Part shown: one piece after another, positions 43,865-60,420 of the stretch
Position numbering within the stretch: position 1 is the first letter of the stretch
Layout: every line of letters starts with the position of its first letter
Origin: Mugil cephalus
Lineage: Eukaryota; Chordata; Actinopteri; Mugiliformes; Mugilidae
Length of the DNA: 64,000 bases
Assembly (NCBI RefSeq): GCF_022458985.1
Contig: NC_061779.1
Span: forward strand, 12,164,501 to 12,228,500
Reading direction: 5' to 3'
The notes under the pieces: model-generated
What the model saw: only the letters and a program-made list of their open reading frames with translations
What the model was told of the DNA's origin: nothing
The model's database searches: none
Program-made: the position numbers and the translations under genes

Positions 43865-46027
43865 GTTTTGCTCCTAATTGTTTTTTATAAACACCAGGGT
43901 CCAGCTCCTACAGGAGCGTCTGCATTGGACGGCTATGGAGGTCGGTGCTAGCTAGCTCGCCACGGGTTAGCATATGTTAACATCGCGTGTTTCGGCTTTA
44001 AGTTGCTTATTTCAATGGCTCGTTGGTACTTACACCAACGAGACTGGTACTGACTTAAAGTGACAACAGCAGAGAGACGTTCATTGATGATAGTTGTTCT
44101 TCTTTCTAAAGTCTACTGTAGTGACAGAACCGCTACTTTGACGCAGAGGCTGCTGGTACCATCCAGGAGGCTCCAGTCGTACCTTCAAATAGCGTCAAAT
44201 AGATGTATTTACCTCGGTTAAACGTCCCTGGTTGTCGCATGTATGTCATTCGTCTACTACGCAAAGAAAGGCTAGACGACTTCGTGAACTAATCTATGTA
44301 AACAGGGAGAAAAGTTTTAAGCTGTTCGACGTTTCCTTCGATTTTGGTTTCTATGCAACGGGGACGCCCGCAGGACCTTCGGTTTGCATCCGGCTGTCCT
44401 CACAGGTGCCTGTCTAAAATGCTCAAATATTCTTTGCGGATTTTATTTTATTTTATTTTATCGCATTTTATTGTATTTTATGTTTGTCATCCGAAATGTT
44501 TTATTTATGTTATTTTGTTTAATAACATAAAAAATTTAGGTTGGCTCAACTGTAACTCAGGCAAAGCTTGGATTAAATAATTGATGCAACTGGGACTTTC
44601 AAGATTCATTTATTATCAATATGTATGTACATAAGGAATTTTTGGGTGGTAACTCTTGGTTAAAGTAGGTAAAAATAACAATATATATATTGTTATAAAT
44701 AAAATAAAATGAATAAAAATAGAGCTGTACAGATATACACACTGCTGCCTGAGGTTGATATTTGTGTACCTCTTCAGTGAAGGGAAAGGTCTGTTGGGCG
44801 CTTTTCACCACACCCCTTCACAGTTTGTAAACAATGTGATTATTATTTATTAATTTTTTTTTTTTTTCATTTATTATTCACTGACCCCTGCACTCTCACT
44901 CACTGAATGAATGTTTTGACCAAAGGATGACACCAGGGGGCGAAGTCTGGACTGTCTTTATCAAGTGAAGCCTTTCTATCAAAGATATTACATGAGTGAA
45001 ACCACTGTGGAGGGTAACATAGTAAATGCAGCTTCTGCTTGAACAGCCCTGAAATATGTAACGAACGTTGCATTAGCTCACGGTTAGCATTAGCCTTAAC
45101 TTGTAAGAAAAATCCCCAGAATAACAATTAACTGAACATAATTTGTCATATCGTTCATCCAGTGATAGATGATTTGACAGGACTGCCCACCATGCAATGG
45201 GCAGACAGTGTTTTTGATTTTTAGGTTTTGGCCCCCAAAAATACAGCAATACGACATTTTCATGGTTTAAAGTGACAGTGTTCGCCTAAAGCTTCCGTGT
45301 TTTGCCTCCAGCTAACGTCGTGATGTCACAGTGACATACTGTAGGTCATGAAGACGGACCAGGTCAGGTCAGATGTGATGTGAACACCCAGAAATTCATG
45401 TCATTAACACAGTTGACCGTCTCCCCTTGTATAAGTTTAGCTATTTAATCATTATAATACCCCCTGCGTGGGGTAGGCATCTAAAATCCTCCACTTGGAA
45501 ACATGAAAAAAAAATCCAAACTTTTTGATAGTTTGATGCTAGTTGGATTATATAGACAGGGATTCTTGAATTGTTCCGTGTACCAAAATTCTTGATAGAC
45601 CAATCAATTATTTCTATTACATAATTGCTTTATTTGACCACTTCATGGGCTTTAACTAATGATATTAAATGTGATCTTATTTGATTTTACACGGTTATCT
45701 GAGCGACCTACATGTAATGGAACCTAAATTAAGGTTAATATAATTTATTCCAATGACCGTCTGATCCTGTCAGTTAGCACACATTAGAAAATGATTATCA
45801 GTTTTCACAACCCACAAGAATACCCAAGCTGAGAAATATGAAAAGTGACATTTATTCCTTCCTTTAATTCAGTGTAATTCAAATACTGACAAAGAGGGAA
45901 TCACAAAACAATACAATCTGGCCTATACTTACGACAATAAAATATGATCTCAATAGTCCTGAGTAGTTTGTTTTTGTATGCTTTATTGAAGACTGCTGAG
46001 TGATGCTGCTGTTCAAACACGGGTTCA
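43865..46027. other. Intergenic: rabl2 upstream region and odf3b 3' side
   Basis: The first 500 bp carry scattered CpGs and probably include the rabl2 promoter and 5'UTR. Next come a TTTTA pentanucleotide run (about 44436-44461) and AT-rich DNA. I see no gene. The stretch 44920-45330 has the texture of a degraded interspersed repeat that I cannot name. Confidence 0.5.
45982..45987 (-). terminator. odf3b: Candidate odf3b poly(A) signal
   Basis: AATAAA on the minus strand lies about 40 nt after the odf3b stop. That is short but typical for a compact ciliary gene. Confidence 0.5.
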
Positions 46028-47398
<1,371 letters not shown>

Positions 47399-48556
47399 CT
47401 ATTTTAAAAAGTAAATAAACACATTCATTCAAAGAATGAATCCCAGTAACTCGTGTTTATATTCAAAATGAATATGTTTCAAATATATACATATGGTACA
47501 TTGCATTTAGCTCTTATTACTGGTAAATATTTCTCATGAGAGAGGATATTGTGTAATGATATAAAGGGAGTACATTTTATCAGGTACTGCACTTAAGCAC
47601 AATTTTAAGGTAGCTACTTTAGATTTTGTATCACTTATGGGTTTACTTGTAGTCTACACGAGACTTCACGCACTACCTTTTGGGGAATATTCACTTTATA
47701 GTCTATTACACATACTGTATTTGGCAGATTTAATATTTTTATAAAGCAGGATTGTTGTTTAGTTTCAATATTTTTGACTTCTGACATCATACAAACATCA
47801 GTGAAATGAGTTGTTAAAAACTCCACCAAATATTGTGATATAAAAGGGTTAGAATAAAATAAAATGGTTTAACTGGAGTGATACTGAGTTGGTTTTGTCC
47901 AACGTGCAACATTTAAAAATCATTCTGAACACCTATCGGAGAGTGATGTTATCAGAAACACCAACATAAGCAGCCAATCACAGCAGTAGATTTCAAATAA
48001 TAATAATAATAATAAAAGTAACTTTTATCAGATGTTTTCTTAGCATTTCTTCACCTATGATTGTCGTACTGTAGACAAAACAATTTGTCACTAAACAGAA
48101 GTAAAATTAAAAAGCTATTTGTACTCACCTGTAAAAGGAAGCGATCACCATGTTTTTGAGTTCACCTGTCTACATCATAAATTATTTTACTATGACCCTC
48201 TCATTTAGTACATTTTTAGCATGCGACAATAAACGGCTGGTGTGTGCTCCATGCGAAAGTGAAACCACTGCCACGCGAAAATCAATAAACATATGTAACA
48301 TAAAACCAGAGTTGCCTGTAACAATATCACAAGACGTCTACAGAGTCCATACAAACTTAATGAATCACCGACTGCTTTCACCTCAGCTCAGCTGCTGACT
48401 CACGACAAGCAGAAAAATGATTTTACCTTAAATTAAAAAAAAAAAAAATCCCAGTCCTGCTGTGAGTGTCTGTGTCAAGCTTTATCCCCGGAGCTCAGCA
48501 TGTGCACCAAACCCACACACAGATTGTTTAGTGCATGTCACCTTCACTATGACAAC

Positions 48557-48570
48557 GTTGCCATGGAGAC
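48557..48570. promoter_or_regulatory. RFX X-box-like motif upstream of odf3b
   Basis: GTTGCCATGGAGAC lies 1.24 kb upstream of the odf3b start codon. Ciliary genes of this kind are typically RFX/FOXJ1 targets, so this is the copy with the clearest context. Confidence 0.45.
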
Positions 48571-48648
48571 GACTCTTTTGATAGGTGCGCTCAATGTGTG
48601 TGTGTGAGTATGTATTTGGCCGCGAGCTGTGCAGGAATTTGCCTAAAA

Positions 48649-48651
<3 letters not shown>

Positions 48652-48707
<56 letters not shown>

Positions 48708-48737
48708 TGTGTGTGCGCGCGCGTGTGTGTGTGTGTT
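48652..48737. repeat. (GT)n microsatellite
   Basis: A GT/CA array with a CG-containing interruption (gcgcgcgcg), upstream of odf3b. It may form Z-DNA. Confidence 0.95.
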
Positions 48738-49019
48738 AGTACAAACACTATATTTGTTGAATTCTAAAGCTTGACAACAGCTCCACTTTGCAGGAAAGGC
48801 CCAGGGCAAAGGTCAATTAAGCCAATTATTAAGCAGTTTGTGAGTCACGGTGTATTATACGGTGTGAGCAAAAATATCACAAACACAAGGTTTTAGTGTC
48901 TGAGAGAGCAGTTAGACTAGATTGGCTTGGTTTAGGATGAGAAGGGAGGAAAGTTCATAGTCATATCGCATTGTTGACATTTTATTTGCTTGTTAAAAAT
49001 ATAGAGACCAACGAAAATG

Positions 49020-49340
49020 TGCAAAAGCTTTGAAAAAGACAGCAGTGTCTATGGATAAACTGCTCTCCATTATGGACAATCCATCCCATCCACTACACCA
49101 AACATCAGAGGGGTCTGGACCTCTGGAAATCAACCACCATCTATTTGAAATGTCCATCCCTGACACACTTCACAATTGCGGTGTCATTGGAGAACCTCTG
49201 CAGGTGTCATGACTCTGTGTTGTACAGGGTGAATATGGCACTGGAGAGGACAGCCCCTGTAGAGTGCTACTGGCGATAGTTCTGTACCTGACATACTGAG
49301 GTCTCCCAGGAAGACGGTCTGGTATCCAGGAAGTGAAATT
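49020..49340. mobile_element. Non-LTR retrotransposon fragments (L2/Rex-like)
   Basis: The stretch 49190-49340 (gagaacctctgcaggtgtca, tgttgtacagggtgaata, catactgaggtctcccagga) matches the antisense of a reverse transcriptase region very common in fish genomes, so that coding strand is minus. The adjacent 49060-49100 (ctctccattatggacaatcc) resembles a sense 3' portion of a similar element. Both are short and broken. Confidence 0.6.
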
Positions 49341-49838
49341 TAAACGTGTCATACTAAGATAATGACGGGTGCTCCTGTTATCAATATAGCTGTCTCTCTT
49401 CCATTTTACTGTCCCTTTAAGCATTGTCAGTGTGATAGGGTGTCAGAGCACCGGGACCTTGCGACTGAAGCAGCTAAATGGAACTCAGCCATCATTTATT
49501 TGATTGTATCTGTGCTTTTTTTTTTTCTACTTTGACATGTCAGCATGACTTATGTGCCTCTTCATTTCGCTCGCATTCAGGTGCCACAATGAAATACAAC
49601 CATTTCGTTTTTTTTTTTTGAAGCTCCTGAGGCTTTTTCAGTTTTTACCGAAAACGCCTTAAGAATGTTTATCAAGGGTGCAAGGCAACGGTATCCTCCT
49701 ATAAGATCCTGCGTTTCTCGTTTTCATTCATTTGCTGTATGGCAGCTCCTGTTCGTTCAGTCACCAAAGGGCAGTTTTCAACACACGGAAGCAGAATTGC
49801 TGTGCATATAAACTTAGATCACACCTCGTTAGCAAGGG

Positions 49839-49846
49839 TATATAAA
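49839..49846 (+). promoter_or_regulatory. TATA-like motif without an assigned gene
   Basis: TATATAAA, preceded by another catataaa at 49805. A possible donor (cacag/gtctcg) lies about 90 bp downstream. No coding exon follows that I can recognise. Confidence 0.2.
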
Positions 49847-50122
49847 CACAATGTGGTAGGAAGTGTTGGGGTTTGAATGAAGCGACAGACGGGCAGAGGA
49901 CAAGATCAGTTTCTGAAGACTAACTGCAAGTCACAGGTCTCGACATTGTTGGTATGAAATCATTCTACTTCCTCTTATCGGCTACAATCTCTGTTAGACT
50001 ATACAGCCTGGATGTTTCAATACGTTGTGAAACAAAATTAAGAAAACCTTTAAGAAAACACAAATAAAACTGACTTTTACTCAACAATGAGTCCAAAACA
50101 CGTTTTTTTTTTAAACAGTGGC

Positions 50123-50128
50123 TTTATT
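50123..50128 (-). terminator. Candidate arf4 poly(A) signal
   Basis: AATAAA on the minus strand lies 1.3 kb after the arf4-like stop. Another is at 50462-50467. Homopolymer A/T runs surround both, so the choice is uncertain. Confidence 0.35.
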
Positions 50129-51426
50129 CAGAGATTTTTTTTCTTCATTTTTTTTCAAAAAAAAAAAAATAAAAATGTTAAGAGAATATTTTGTCAGCTC
50201 CAGCATCTGAAAGCGTAACTTGGAATGTAAACCCTATTAAACTGACGGGCAGGTGTGTTTGAAACAGGGTAGAATAATTGAGAATATAATAACGTATCGG
50301 CAGGACAGAACAGAAGCCAGAATTGTGCGCTGCCAAAACAACTACAACAAAACATGCTGCTTTTACTGTTTTGAAATGAGCGTGTGTCAAAGGTTCCTTC
50401 CTTCCTTCCTCCTTTAGATTTAAAAGAACTTTCTGTTAGAGCGGATAGAAGAACTGATGTTTTTATTTATTCTTTTTAAGTCATGGTTGTTAATAACAAA
50501 ACAACAACAAAAAAAGAAAAGTTAAATGTGTGAGGACAAAATCACAATGGTTCAAACATGAGGCCATCTAAAGTCAAAATGGTCTAGTACATTAAACCAC
50601 AATATACATTGCAAAAAAAGAAAGAAAGAAAAGAAATAAAGAGAGTGTGTTATTGCATAAAGGTTTCTTGCAAAATAAGTCACACAAGTGTCTTAGGAGG
50701 GAGCACGGCCTAAGAACACTAAAAAGAAAGGGCCACTTGTGCAAAAAGGGACCAGAAGGCACAATGTTCATGTTTGGATTCCTTCTACTAACAAAAGCAC
50801 TGCAATTGTCTTCCTCTTCACTCTACAAACCTTTACCGAAAAAAAAAAAAAAAAGTGGGCTGGCATGAGATTGGGGACTTAGCAGTGAAGAGCAAAGGGT
50901 CAGGTCTGGGAGGAGGTCAAATATCCACAAGTGGCTATGGAGATTAACAGCTTGTGGCAGTCGACAAATTGTCCTTCACCAAAGCTCTGAGGTTATATTG
51001 TCATATCCCCCAACCAAGGCTCTGGAAAGGCCATAAGGAAGTCCGACTGTTATACATGTAGTTGATTACTGCAAATGCTGTCTAGACTGGATCAATGGTG
51101 TTAAATAAAAAAATAAAATATAAACAACTCCCATTATTCTTGATTGTGTTCGTGAAAGAATTTTGTCATTTGGTCATAAACTGTTACAACTTGTGAGAGA
51201 TTTGGAAACAAACAGACGACAATAGAGTCAATGTCAAGAAATAGTAAGGTAATAGGATTGATAATACGACGAAAAAAAAAGTATGAGATATTAAAGATTT
51301 CCAAAGAGCCGCGTCCTGTCTGTGAACATTGGTGTTAGGAAACCAGATGTTTCTGAGCTGAATGTCTTTGCGTTCTCTCCTGTCCCGTGGTGTTCAATCC
51401 TTTTCTTCTGCCCAGAAAATCCTTCT

Positions 51427-54018
<2,592 letters not shown>

Positions 54019-54921
54019 AGCTGGCCGAGGATGTTCAACTCCGTGGAAGATAGATGTGGTGATGTAGACCACAGTAGGGCCCGAGTTTGGATATTTTACT
54101 GTAATGATTTCAACACAGAGTAGAGGAGGAGGATTAGAGGAGCGCCCAGTGCCACGTCCGGGCCAACGTGGAATACACGACGTCATCAGTTTGAATCAAC
54201 TTTATCAACACGACACAGTCTGTAAACAGACAAACTGCCTCTTTATTTAGCTGCGTTCAGCTACATTTAATCGTTTTTAGTCATTGTATGCGGTAAAGGC
54301 ACGTTGAAAATACCGCGCATTTTTACAATCCATTTACAGAGTTATTATTTTATTATTATTATTTTTTAAAGTCTGCTTTTAATCACATGTAGTCCCAATT
54401 CCTACCAGCAGATGTCCCTGTCACACAGGCTTTCATGGTTACACAGTCAATGCATAAAACATGAGTGTACAGTTTAAGGTGTTAAGTGAACCCAGTTACC
54501 TGCCTGCTTTAAGTCACTCAATAAATGTTGGATATTAGCATAGAAGCAGACTAAATAAACAAAAGCATTTTCGCTTTTTTTTTTTTTTTTTTTTCCTTGT
54601 TCCTTCTCCGCCCCCCTCAAAAAAAACCCCCAAAGGGTACATGGAAAATCCAGTCTCGGTGTCTTTAATTTTTTTATCCATTTTCTTGAAACAGACTGAA
54701 GATCACTTTCGGTCACACGAGGGATTTCCCAATTCAAAGCATAACCTTGACACGAATCCATCCCACATACCCAGGTAAGGCCACGCCCAAAAGCAGGTGG
54801 AGTCAAAACAGCAGGAAAAAAAAAACAATTTAAAAAAAAAGGGGGGCACGTGACCAGGTGCAAGCAAAAGTTTTGTACATGCGTGCTCTGATAAGGAAAC
54901 ACATTTCCTCAAAGGACTTCA
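54019..54921. promoter_or_regulatory. Head-to-head promoter region, arf4 and tmem116-like gene
   Basis: The two start codons point away from each other with 903 bp between them. Next to arf4, 54151-54186 holds three ACGT cores including a CRE-like TGACGTCG on the minus strand. Nearer the plus-strand gene the DNA is AT- and homopolymer-rich. No TATA box is obvious for either gene. Confidence 0.5.
54151..54186 (-). promoter_or_regulatory. ACGT-core cluster upstream of arf4
   Basis: Three ACGT cores in 36 bp: GCCACGTCC, CCAACGTGG and GACGTCAT (TGACGTCG on the minus strand). ARF4 is a reported CREB3 target in mammals, and CREB3/ATF6-class bZIP factors bind such cores. The cluster is 133-168 bp from the start codon. 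Confidence 0.45.
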
Positions 54922-55200
54922 ATGGGAACAGGTCATGCAATGCAGCTTTTGGATCGAATGGTTATAACAATGGTGCCAAGTGACCTACTGACCAATCATC
55001 AGGTAAGCATTACATTTAATACTGTGCTGGACTTTAATGAAACTGTATAACCAATTATAAAAACTAAAAACAAGCATGAATTCTCTCTTTTTTCAGATTG
55101 AGAATATCTTCTATGTCTACATATCGTTACTCACTATCAGGTAAGCTTCAGGTGTGCTTCATATAGACTAGTATAACATTCTAACATTAATAAAGTCTCG

Positions 55201-55254
<54 letters not shown>

Positions 55255-58200
55255 CTCAAAGACACTGTTATTTCTGTCATTCATTATGTCTGTAGTTAGT
55301 TTATACGGTACCAGAGGAGGGCCATTTTACAACTTTCGTGCAAGCGTTGTGTGAAGATGTCTGAGGTGTAGTCAGCGGCTGTGCAATAACCATAACCATG
55401 TTTTGTGTTTATGTGGTGCCAAATTACAAACAGTTCCTTGTGCTTTTAATGTATGCATATTCCCATGCACATATACAACAATAATAATTTCCTGCTGTCT
55501 AATAGTTCACATATTTCTGATTAACCATAGTGCAATCGGAAGTTTGTCTGTCCTGGTGGTTTCCATAGTCAGATGGAGGCATCTAAGACAACAGGTATGT
55601 CAGGTTCCATGTACTGATACATTATGCTATACGTTTTATTTGATTAGCGTAGTCATTTAATTGCATGGTTCAGTGGCGCAAAATGTTGCATCCATAACAC
55701 AGTTTCACGTCAAAGCATCACCCTTCACGTGTGCTTGTCTGCAGGTCCACCTGCTGGTACAGCTCGCTCTCGCGGACCTCCTGGCTTCTCTGGTCCTGAT
55801 CTTCAGCAGTGCCATCAGTAAACGATTTGCCATCTGCCAATGGATCTGCCAATACACTCTGCCCCTGTCACTGGTGAGGAACAATTACCTGTGTTGGCCG
55901 AGTTCTTAGCACCACAAAGAAATCATTTACATGATTACTTTCTGGTTAAGGATGTTGTTTATTTATAAATATGTCAGCAAAGTTAATGTGTAGTTAAAAA
56001 CAGCAGTAAAGGTAAAAACATCAACCTGGATTTAGTTTCTGTTTTATTCCCAACCTTTCGCTACGTTCCGGGTCAGTGATTAGAGTAGCACCCCTGAGTC
56101 AACCGAGGTGTGTCGTTCTAGCACTAAAAGCGCGTCAAAACACTGTGTTCCTTGTACTGCGTCCATAAAGTTGTGTTACGTTTTGCTGTGTCACGTCTTC
56201 AGTTGTACATGCCCGGTCAAATGTCCGCTCGTTGTCACCTCACACGCAGAAGCTGCATGTTTTCCACAAGAAAGTTGAGCTTTATGTCTTAAAAAGTGTT
56301 TTCTGTGCGAGTGAGTTACGTGAGTTTTTCTGTTCTCACATAATATGCAATGATAAGCATTTAGGAGAAAACAAATATGAAAAGAATGTAATGTAGATAC
56401 CAAGATGGTATTACTCAATCTCTTTGAGTTTGGATTGTGGATTTATTTTAGAATCAAGATATGGAAAATATTTTTTTCCCTTTTAAAAGCTTCTAACAAA
56501 CAGACAGGCCTGGAGTAAAGACCCAGGCATGACTGGTTTGTTTTATGTGGATGGAGAATAATAGAAGGAATGTGAAGTTAGAAAAAATGTCCTTTTTTTA
56601 AAGCTTCCATGCAAAGTAAGAGAAAGTAACAAGATTTTCGCCGCATAGTTTATCCGCATAAAATAAAGCAACAAAAACAAGCAAATAAAAGAATATCATT
56701 TCATAATTGTTCAGATGTAGCTGATCATTTTCAGTGATGAATATCTTCAGTTCTTTGCATCATTCTTTCTGTGCTCTGTTCCAGACATTTTATTTTATTT
56801 CATTTCTGCTGGTGGTCGTCTACGCCTGGAAGTCGAAGAATGCAATCCAAGGATGGAGAGAAAGACCAGCAGATGACGAGGGGGGGCAGGTGAGGCATTA
56901 GCCCCAGTTGAAGGTTGTAAGAATATTAAGAAGTTTAGTCTTTAATCTTTTTCTTTTTCTTTTCTTTTCTCTTTGAATGTACAGTGTGGGAGGAGAATCA
57001 GCCCTATGTCTATATATCTCATTGTTTGGTGAGTTTAATACTGAATTAAGTTATCTAAGTAAGTTTACGATTATCATTTCTCGTGTGCACACAATTTAAT
57101 TCTGTGTCTGTGTTTGATCACTATCACAGGTTTTTCCCATTTGCAATATTCTTTTCATATGCGGTCATGAATTTAATACACACGTCTTCGGTACCAGAGA
57201 TATTCATAAGTGGTGGCAATACAACTTACTGCACCAAGTGAGTACCCAACCTCCTCCAAAGTGCCTTCTTGCAAAGAGATTACAGTAGCGAAACATGTCT
57301 GTTCCCATGTGGATTTAACGTCTCTGACTTTTCTTTTTCTCAGCTGTTTTCTGTTCTTGGATGTCCCGAAGTTGCCCCCATCCGCGAAGGTAAAACTCTC
57401 TTATAACGAAACATTTTTATGGACTTGCTTAAGATTAATTTTGATGTCTGCTTTATTGTTGAAACAGAATTACATTCACAGAACAGGCCAATATATTGTG
57501 TCGCTAAAAGTAGTGGCAGATGTTTTGGCACTAGTGACCAATGTGCATTTTCACCAACACGTTTTGTTTTTCCCCATTAGGAGAAACTCTACTGCATTTT
57601 AATCAGAGCTTTTCTTGTCATTGTGGTGATATCAGTGATGCTGTCTTGCTCGGTGAGTCACTCGACAGATTTTATTAATATGCGGTAGCTGTGCTATACA
57701 AAGAGATGGACAGTGTAATGCGTGGGCACATTAAAATTATTTATTTCTGTTCCAGGTCATTTACTATAAGGTTGGTAAATGGTATAAACAACGCGTGCAC
57801 GGGGGATATGTTCCAGTGGAGGGAGATAGCCTTTCAAGAAAAAGATTCAAAAGTGCCTTTTCTACAGCGAGGGATATGGTGATGGTCATCTTGATATGCT
57901 GGACGCCAGGTAAACATATGTACATAAACGTTAAAAAAAATAATAATAATGTGAATCATTAACTTTAAATCAACACTAAACTGATAACTTCTGGGGGGGG
58001 GGTTTCTGCAGCACTTGTACTCATTGTGCTAACTACGCTGGTGATGAGTAACCAAATCGAACAAAGGCACTTATATTTTCTTTATTTGATACAGGTAAGT
58101 TGATATCAAACGACAAAGTTACAAATTAATCTTCCAGCTGAGCAGCAAATAAAGCGTTGCTTTTGTTCGTTTCAGGCTGCCTGCTTGTCCCTGCAAGGCT

Positions 58201-58328
58201 TCCTTAACAGCGTGGTTTACGCCTGGAGACGGCCCAACTTCAGGGAGCCTGTTTTTGGGGAGAACACACCCTTGCTGCAGAGAAATCGCGCGCCGTTCTT
58301 TGAGGAATCACTGAGGACCTCGTTTTGA
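54922..58328 (+). CDS. tmem116: TMEM116-family seven-pass GPCR-like protein
   Basis: Exons 54922-55002, 55097-55140, 55531-55594, 55745-55873, 56785-56889, 56985-57028, 57130-57237, 57344-57389, 57581-57652, 57756-57909, 58012-58094 and 58176-58328 join in phase to 360 residues. Seven hydrophobic segments are visible. TM2 contains LALADLLA (GPCR-like Asp2.50), TM6 reads CWTPA (CWxP) and TM7 ends NSVVYAW (an NPxxY variant). No DRY motif follows TM3. An N-glycosylation site (NTT) lies in the loop between TM4 and TM5, and the tail has an ENTPLL dileucine-type signal. The TM6-TM7-tail pattern (CWGPA, QGLLNCGVYGW, TPLL) matches what I recall of human TMEM116. The ligand is unknown. An alternative in-frame start is the ATG at 54940. 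Confidence 0.75.
55201..55254. repeat. (GATA)n microsatellite
   Basis: About 13 perfect tetranucleotide units in the second intron of the tmem116-like gene. Confidence 0.95.
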
Positions 58329-58965
58329 TCGCCAATGCAGAATGCATTGAAGGACATTGTTGAGTGACTGCCTGCTTGCACACGTCTTGACTCTACGACA
58401 CTTTAGACTGAAACAGAAATCGTGTGTGGACTAAACAAATGATGACGCAAACTGAAAGACTATTTAAATACCCATCGTATGAAGTACTACGTTTTAGCTG
58501 CTAATTGAATGGTTTGAGAGAGTCCTATTATCACACCCTTTTCCATAAATCATGACCAGAAAGACTTCTTGATAAATGTATTTTATTTATATATTTGCCA
58601 TGAATGTACTTTTATTGTTATTACTTACTGTAAATATTATTGAAAATTACAGACTAGTTGGTGGTCGTGATTTCTACTTTATTGTGTTTTATTTACTTAT
58701 GTAATGTGCTTCTAGGGAAGTTATTTGAACTTGTTATATAACTACCCCTCAGTAGTCAAAAATGAAGTAAGACCTGCCAGGCTGGCATTCCTTTCACTCA
58801 GTCATTACAGAAGCATGTGCCACCTACAGCATAACATAGAGTTCGGTCTTAGGACTCTACACGTGTGTTGGAACGCTGACGAATGCCGAGTTGTTGCAGG
58901 CAAGAAAAGGAACACACTGTCTACTCCGTTACGTCAGTGTGCAGCCACAACTCTCGACATATCTC

Positions 58966-58971
58966 ATTAAA
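58966..58971 (+). terminator. Candidate tmem116-like poly(A) signal
   Basis: ATTAAA followed by a genomic A run lies about 640 nt after the stop. A canonical AATAAA is at 59296-59301. Confidence 0.3.
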
Positions 58972-59394
58972 AAAAAAAAATGCGCATCTGAGGTCATTTA
59001 ACGAGGCGTTTAAGACACGGCACACATGTACACACACGCACACAAACACAAGAGCAAGGTCAGCTCACTCTTATCCTATAGTATGCTAAACTCTATAATT
59101 CTCTATGTTTACTGCTGAGTTGAACTCTCATTGGTTGAGGCGCTAGCCTGTTACTATGATCACCTGACTTGTTAAAAGTAAACGTGATATTCAGTTGTGG
59201 CTTCGCACAGCCCTTTTTCTAAGGGCCAAACTGTTCCCTGCGTGGGATACGTCATAAACCGTAACTATACAGGTGCTGCAGAAAGCATGCTAAGAAATAA
59301 AACTCTGATGTTTACCCACGTCAGTTAAAAAATAATAACCGTGTTCAGAAACGTGCAACTATTATTTTTAAAAGTCAAATTAAGTCAATTAAAT

Positions 59395-59660
59395 AGGGAC
59401 CCCCTACCTTCTATATTTTATATTAAACTTGGCCTCTTGCTTTTGCTTTTTATAAATATACATCGTTATTATTTTTGCATTCAATATTAATCTCTTACCT
59501 CCTTTACTAAAATATGTTGGATTCATTAAAATGTGTATTTAAAGAAATTTAAATTTTTGGGGGAATATTAAAAAAATATACAAAAAATGTCTAATCAACC
59601 AAAGATTTTGAGACCCCCCTGCAGTACCTCCATGGACCCCCTAGGGGTCTACGATGTGTT
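59395..59660 (-). mobile_element. hAT-like non-autonomous repeat, copy 2
   Basis: Inverted relative of the element at 8079-8432. Shared blocks include gtatttaaagaaatttaaat, tttgggggaa, aatcaaccaaagattttg and ccctgcagtacctcc. This copy is shorter because of internal deletions. Confidence 0.6.
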
Positions 59661-59754
59661 CTACGATATCGTTACACCTAGATTTGGGCAGTTTATTGTA
59701 TTCTGCCATGAAGTTACTCACATATTGCATCAGACTTTATGAGAAATGATGTTG

Positions 59755-60420
59755 AACTACAAGCGTCTGGTCCTACCACGGATTTTATGTTGCTGTAAAT
59801 CTGGACTTCAACTGGGCCACTGAATGACAGTTAGACCAGTGTCTCCAGCACCTCTTGGGTCTTTGCTTTGGGTCACTGTGATCCTGAGAAGTGATTTAAT
59901 GTGTCAGTCAGCCACTCAGGAGTTTTCTTCAAGAACCTTTACGTGTTTTGTTACCTTTATCTGCCGTTCTGCCCGACATTCTCCTCATAACTTGATGCTG
60001 CCACTTCCACGCTTCACTGTAGCTCTAACAATGACATTAACCAGGCATTAATGAGCAGTGCCTGATGTTCATCAGAGATACTTGAAGCTGTCTGGATGTT
60101 TTGCTTCTGTCAACCCATTCAACTATAAAGATCTGATTGATTTTTATGAGCTATATTAACAGGGTGTTGTTTAGAGACTGGTTGGCTGGTTTCCCATCTC
60201 TGAAGAAAGTTTCTGAAGCTGTATTCGAGTGACTGTACGGTTCATCCCTCCCTTACAAAGGGCCTCAAACTCATTTTGGTCAGTAGTGTGGTAGCTCTAA
60301 ATGTCGTCGATAGCTCACAATGCTCCTGGGACCTCTTAAAGCTTTAGAAATGGTTTATTTCCTGTCCTTAACCTTTTCTCGAAGAGTTCACAATGTGGTA
60401 GGCCAAACTGCATGTTGAAA
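59755..60420 (-). pseudogene. Degenerate Tc1-like transposase
   Basis: Read on the minus strand, the segment near 59990-60022 encodes a broken version of the Tc1 DDE signature region (T-V-K-R-G-S-G-S-I in place of V-K-H-G-G-G-S-I-M). Flanking phrases (ggacttcaactgggccactg at about 59803, aagatctgattgatt at about 60128, ttcccatctctgaag at about 60190) fall in the order expected for a Tc1 element. Many frameshifts and stops show it is long dead. Confidence 0.7.

Noticed and set aside
44920-45330. Possible gene or named repeat between rabl2 and odf3b
   Set aside because: Texture suggests a degraded interspersed repeat, but I could not match it to a family or find paired ends, so it is not called.
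48585-48767. Frames made of Cys/Val or Thr/His repeats
   Set aside because: Direct translation of the GT/CA microsatellite.
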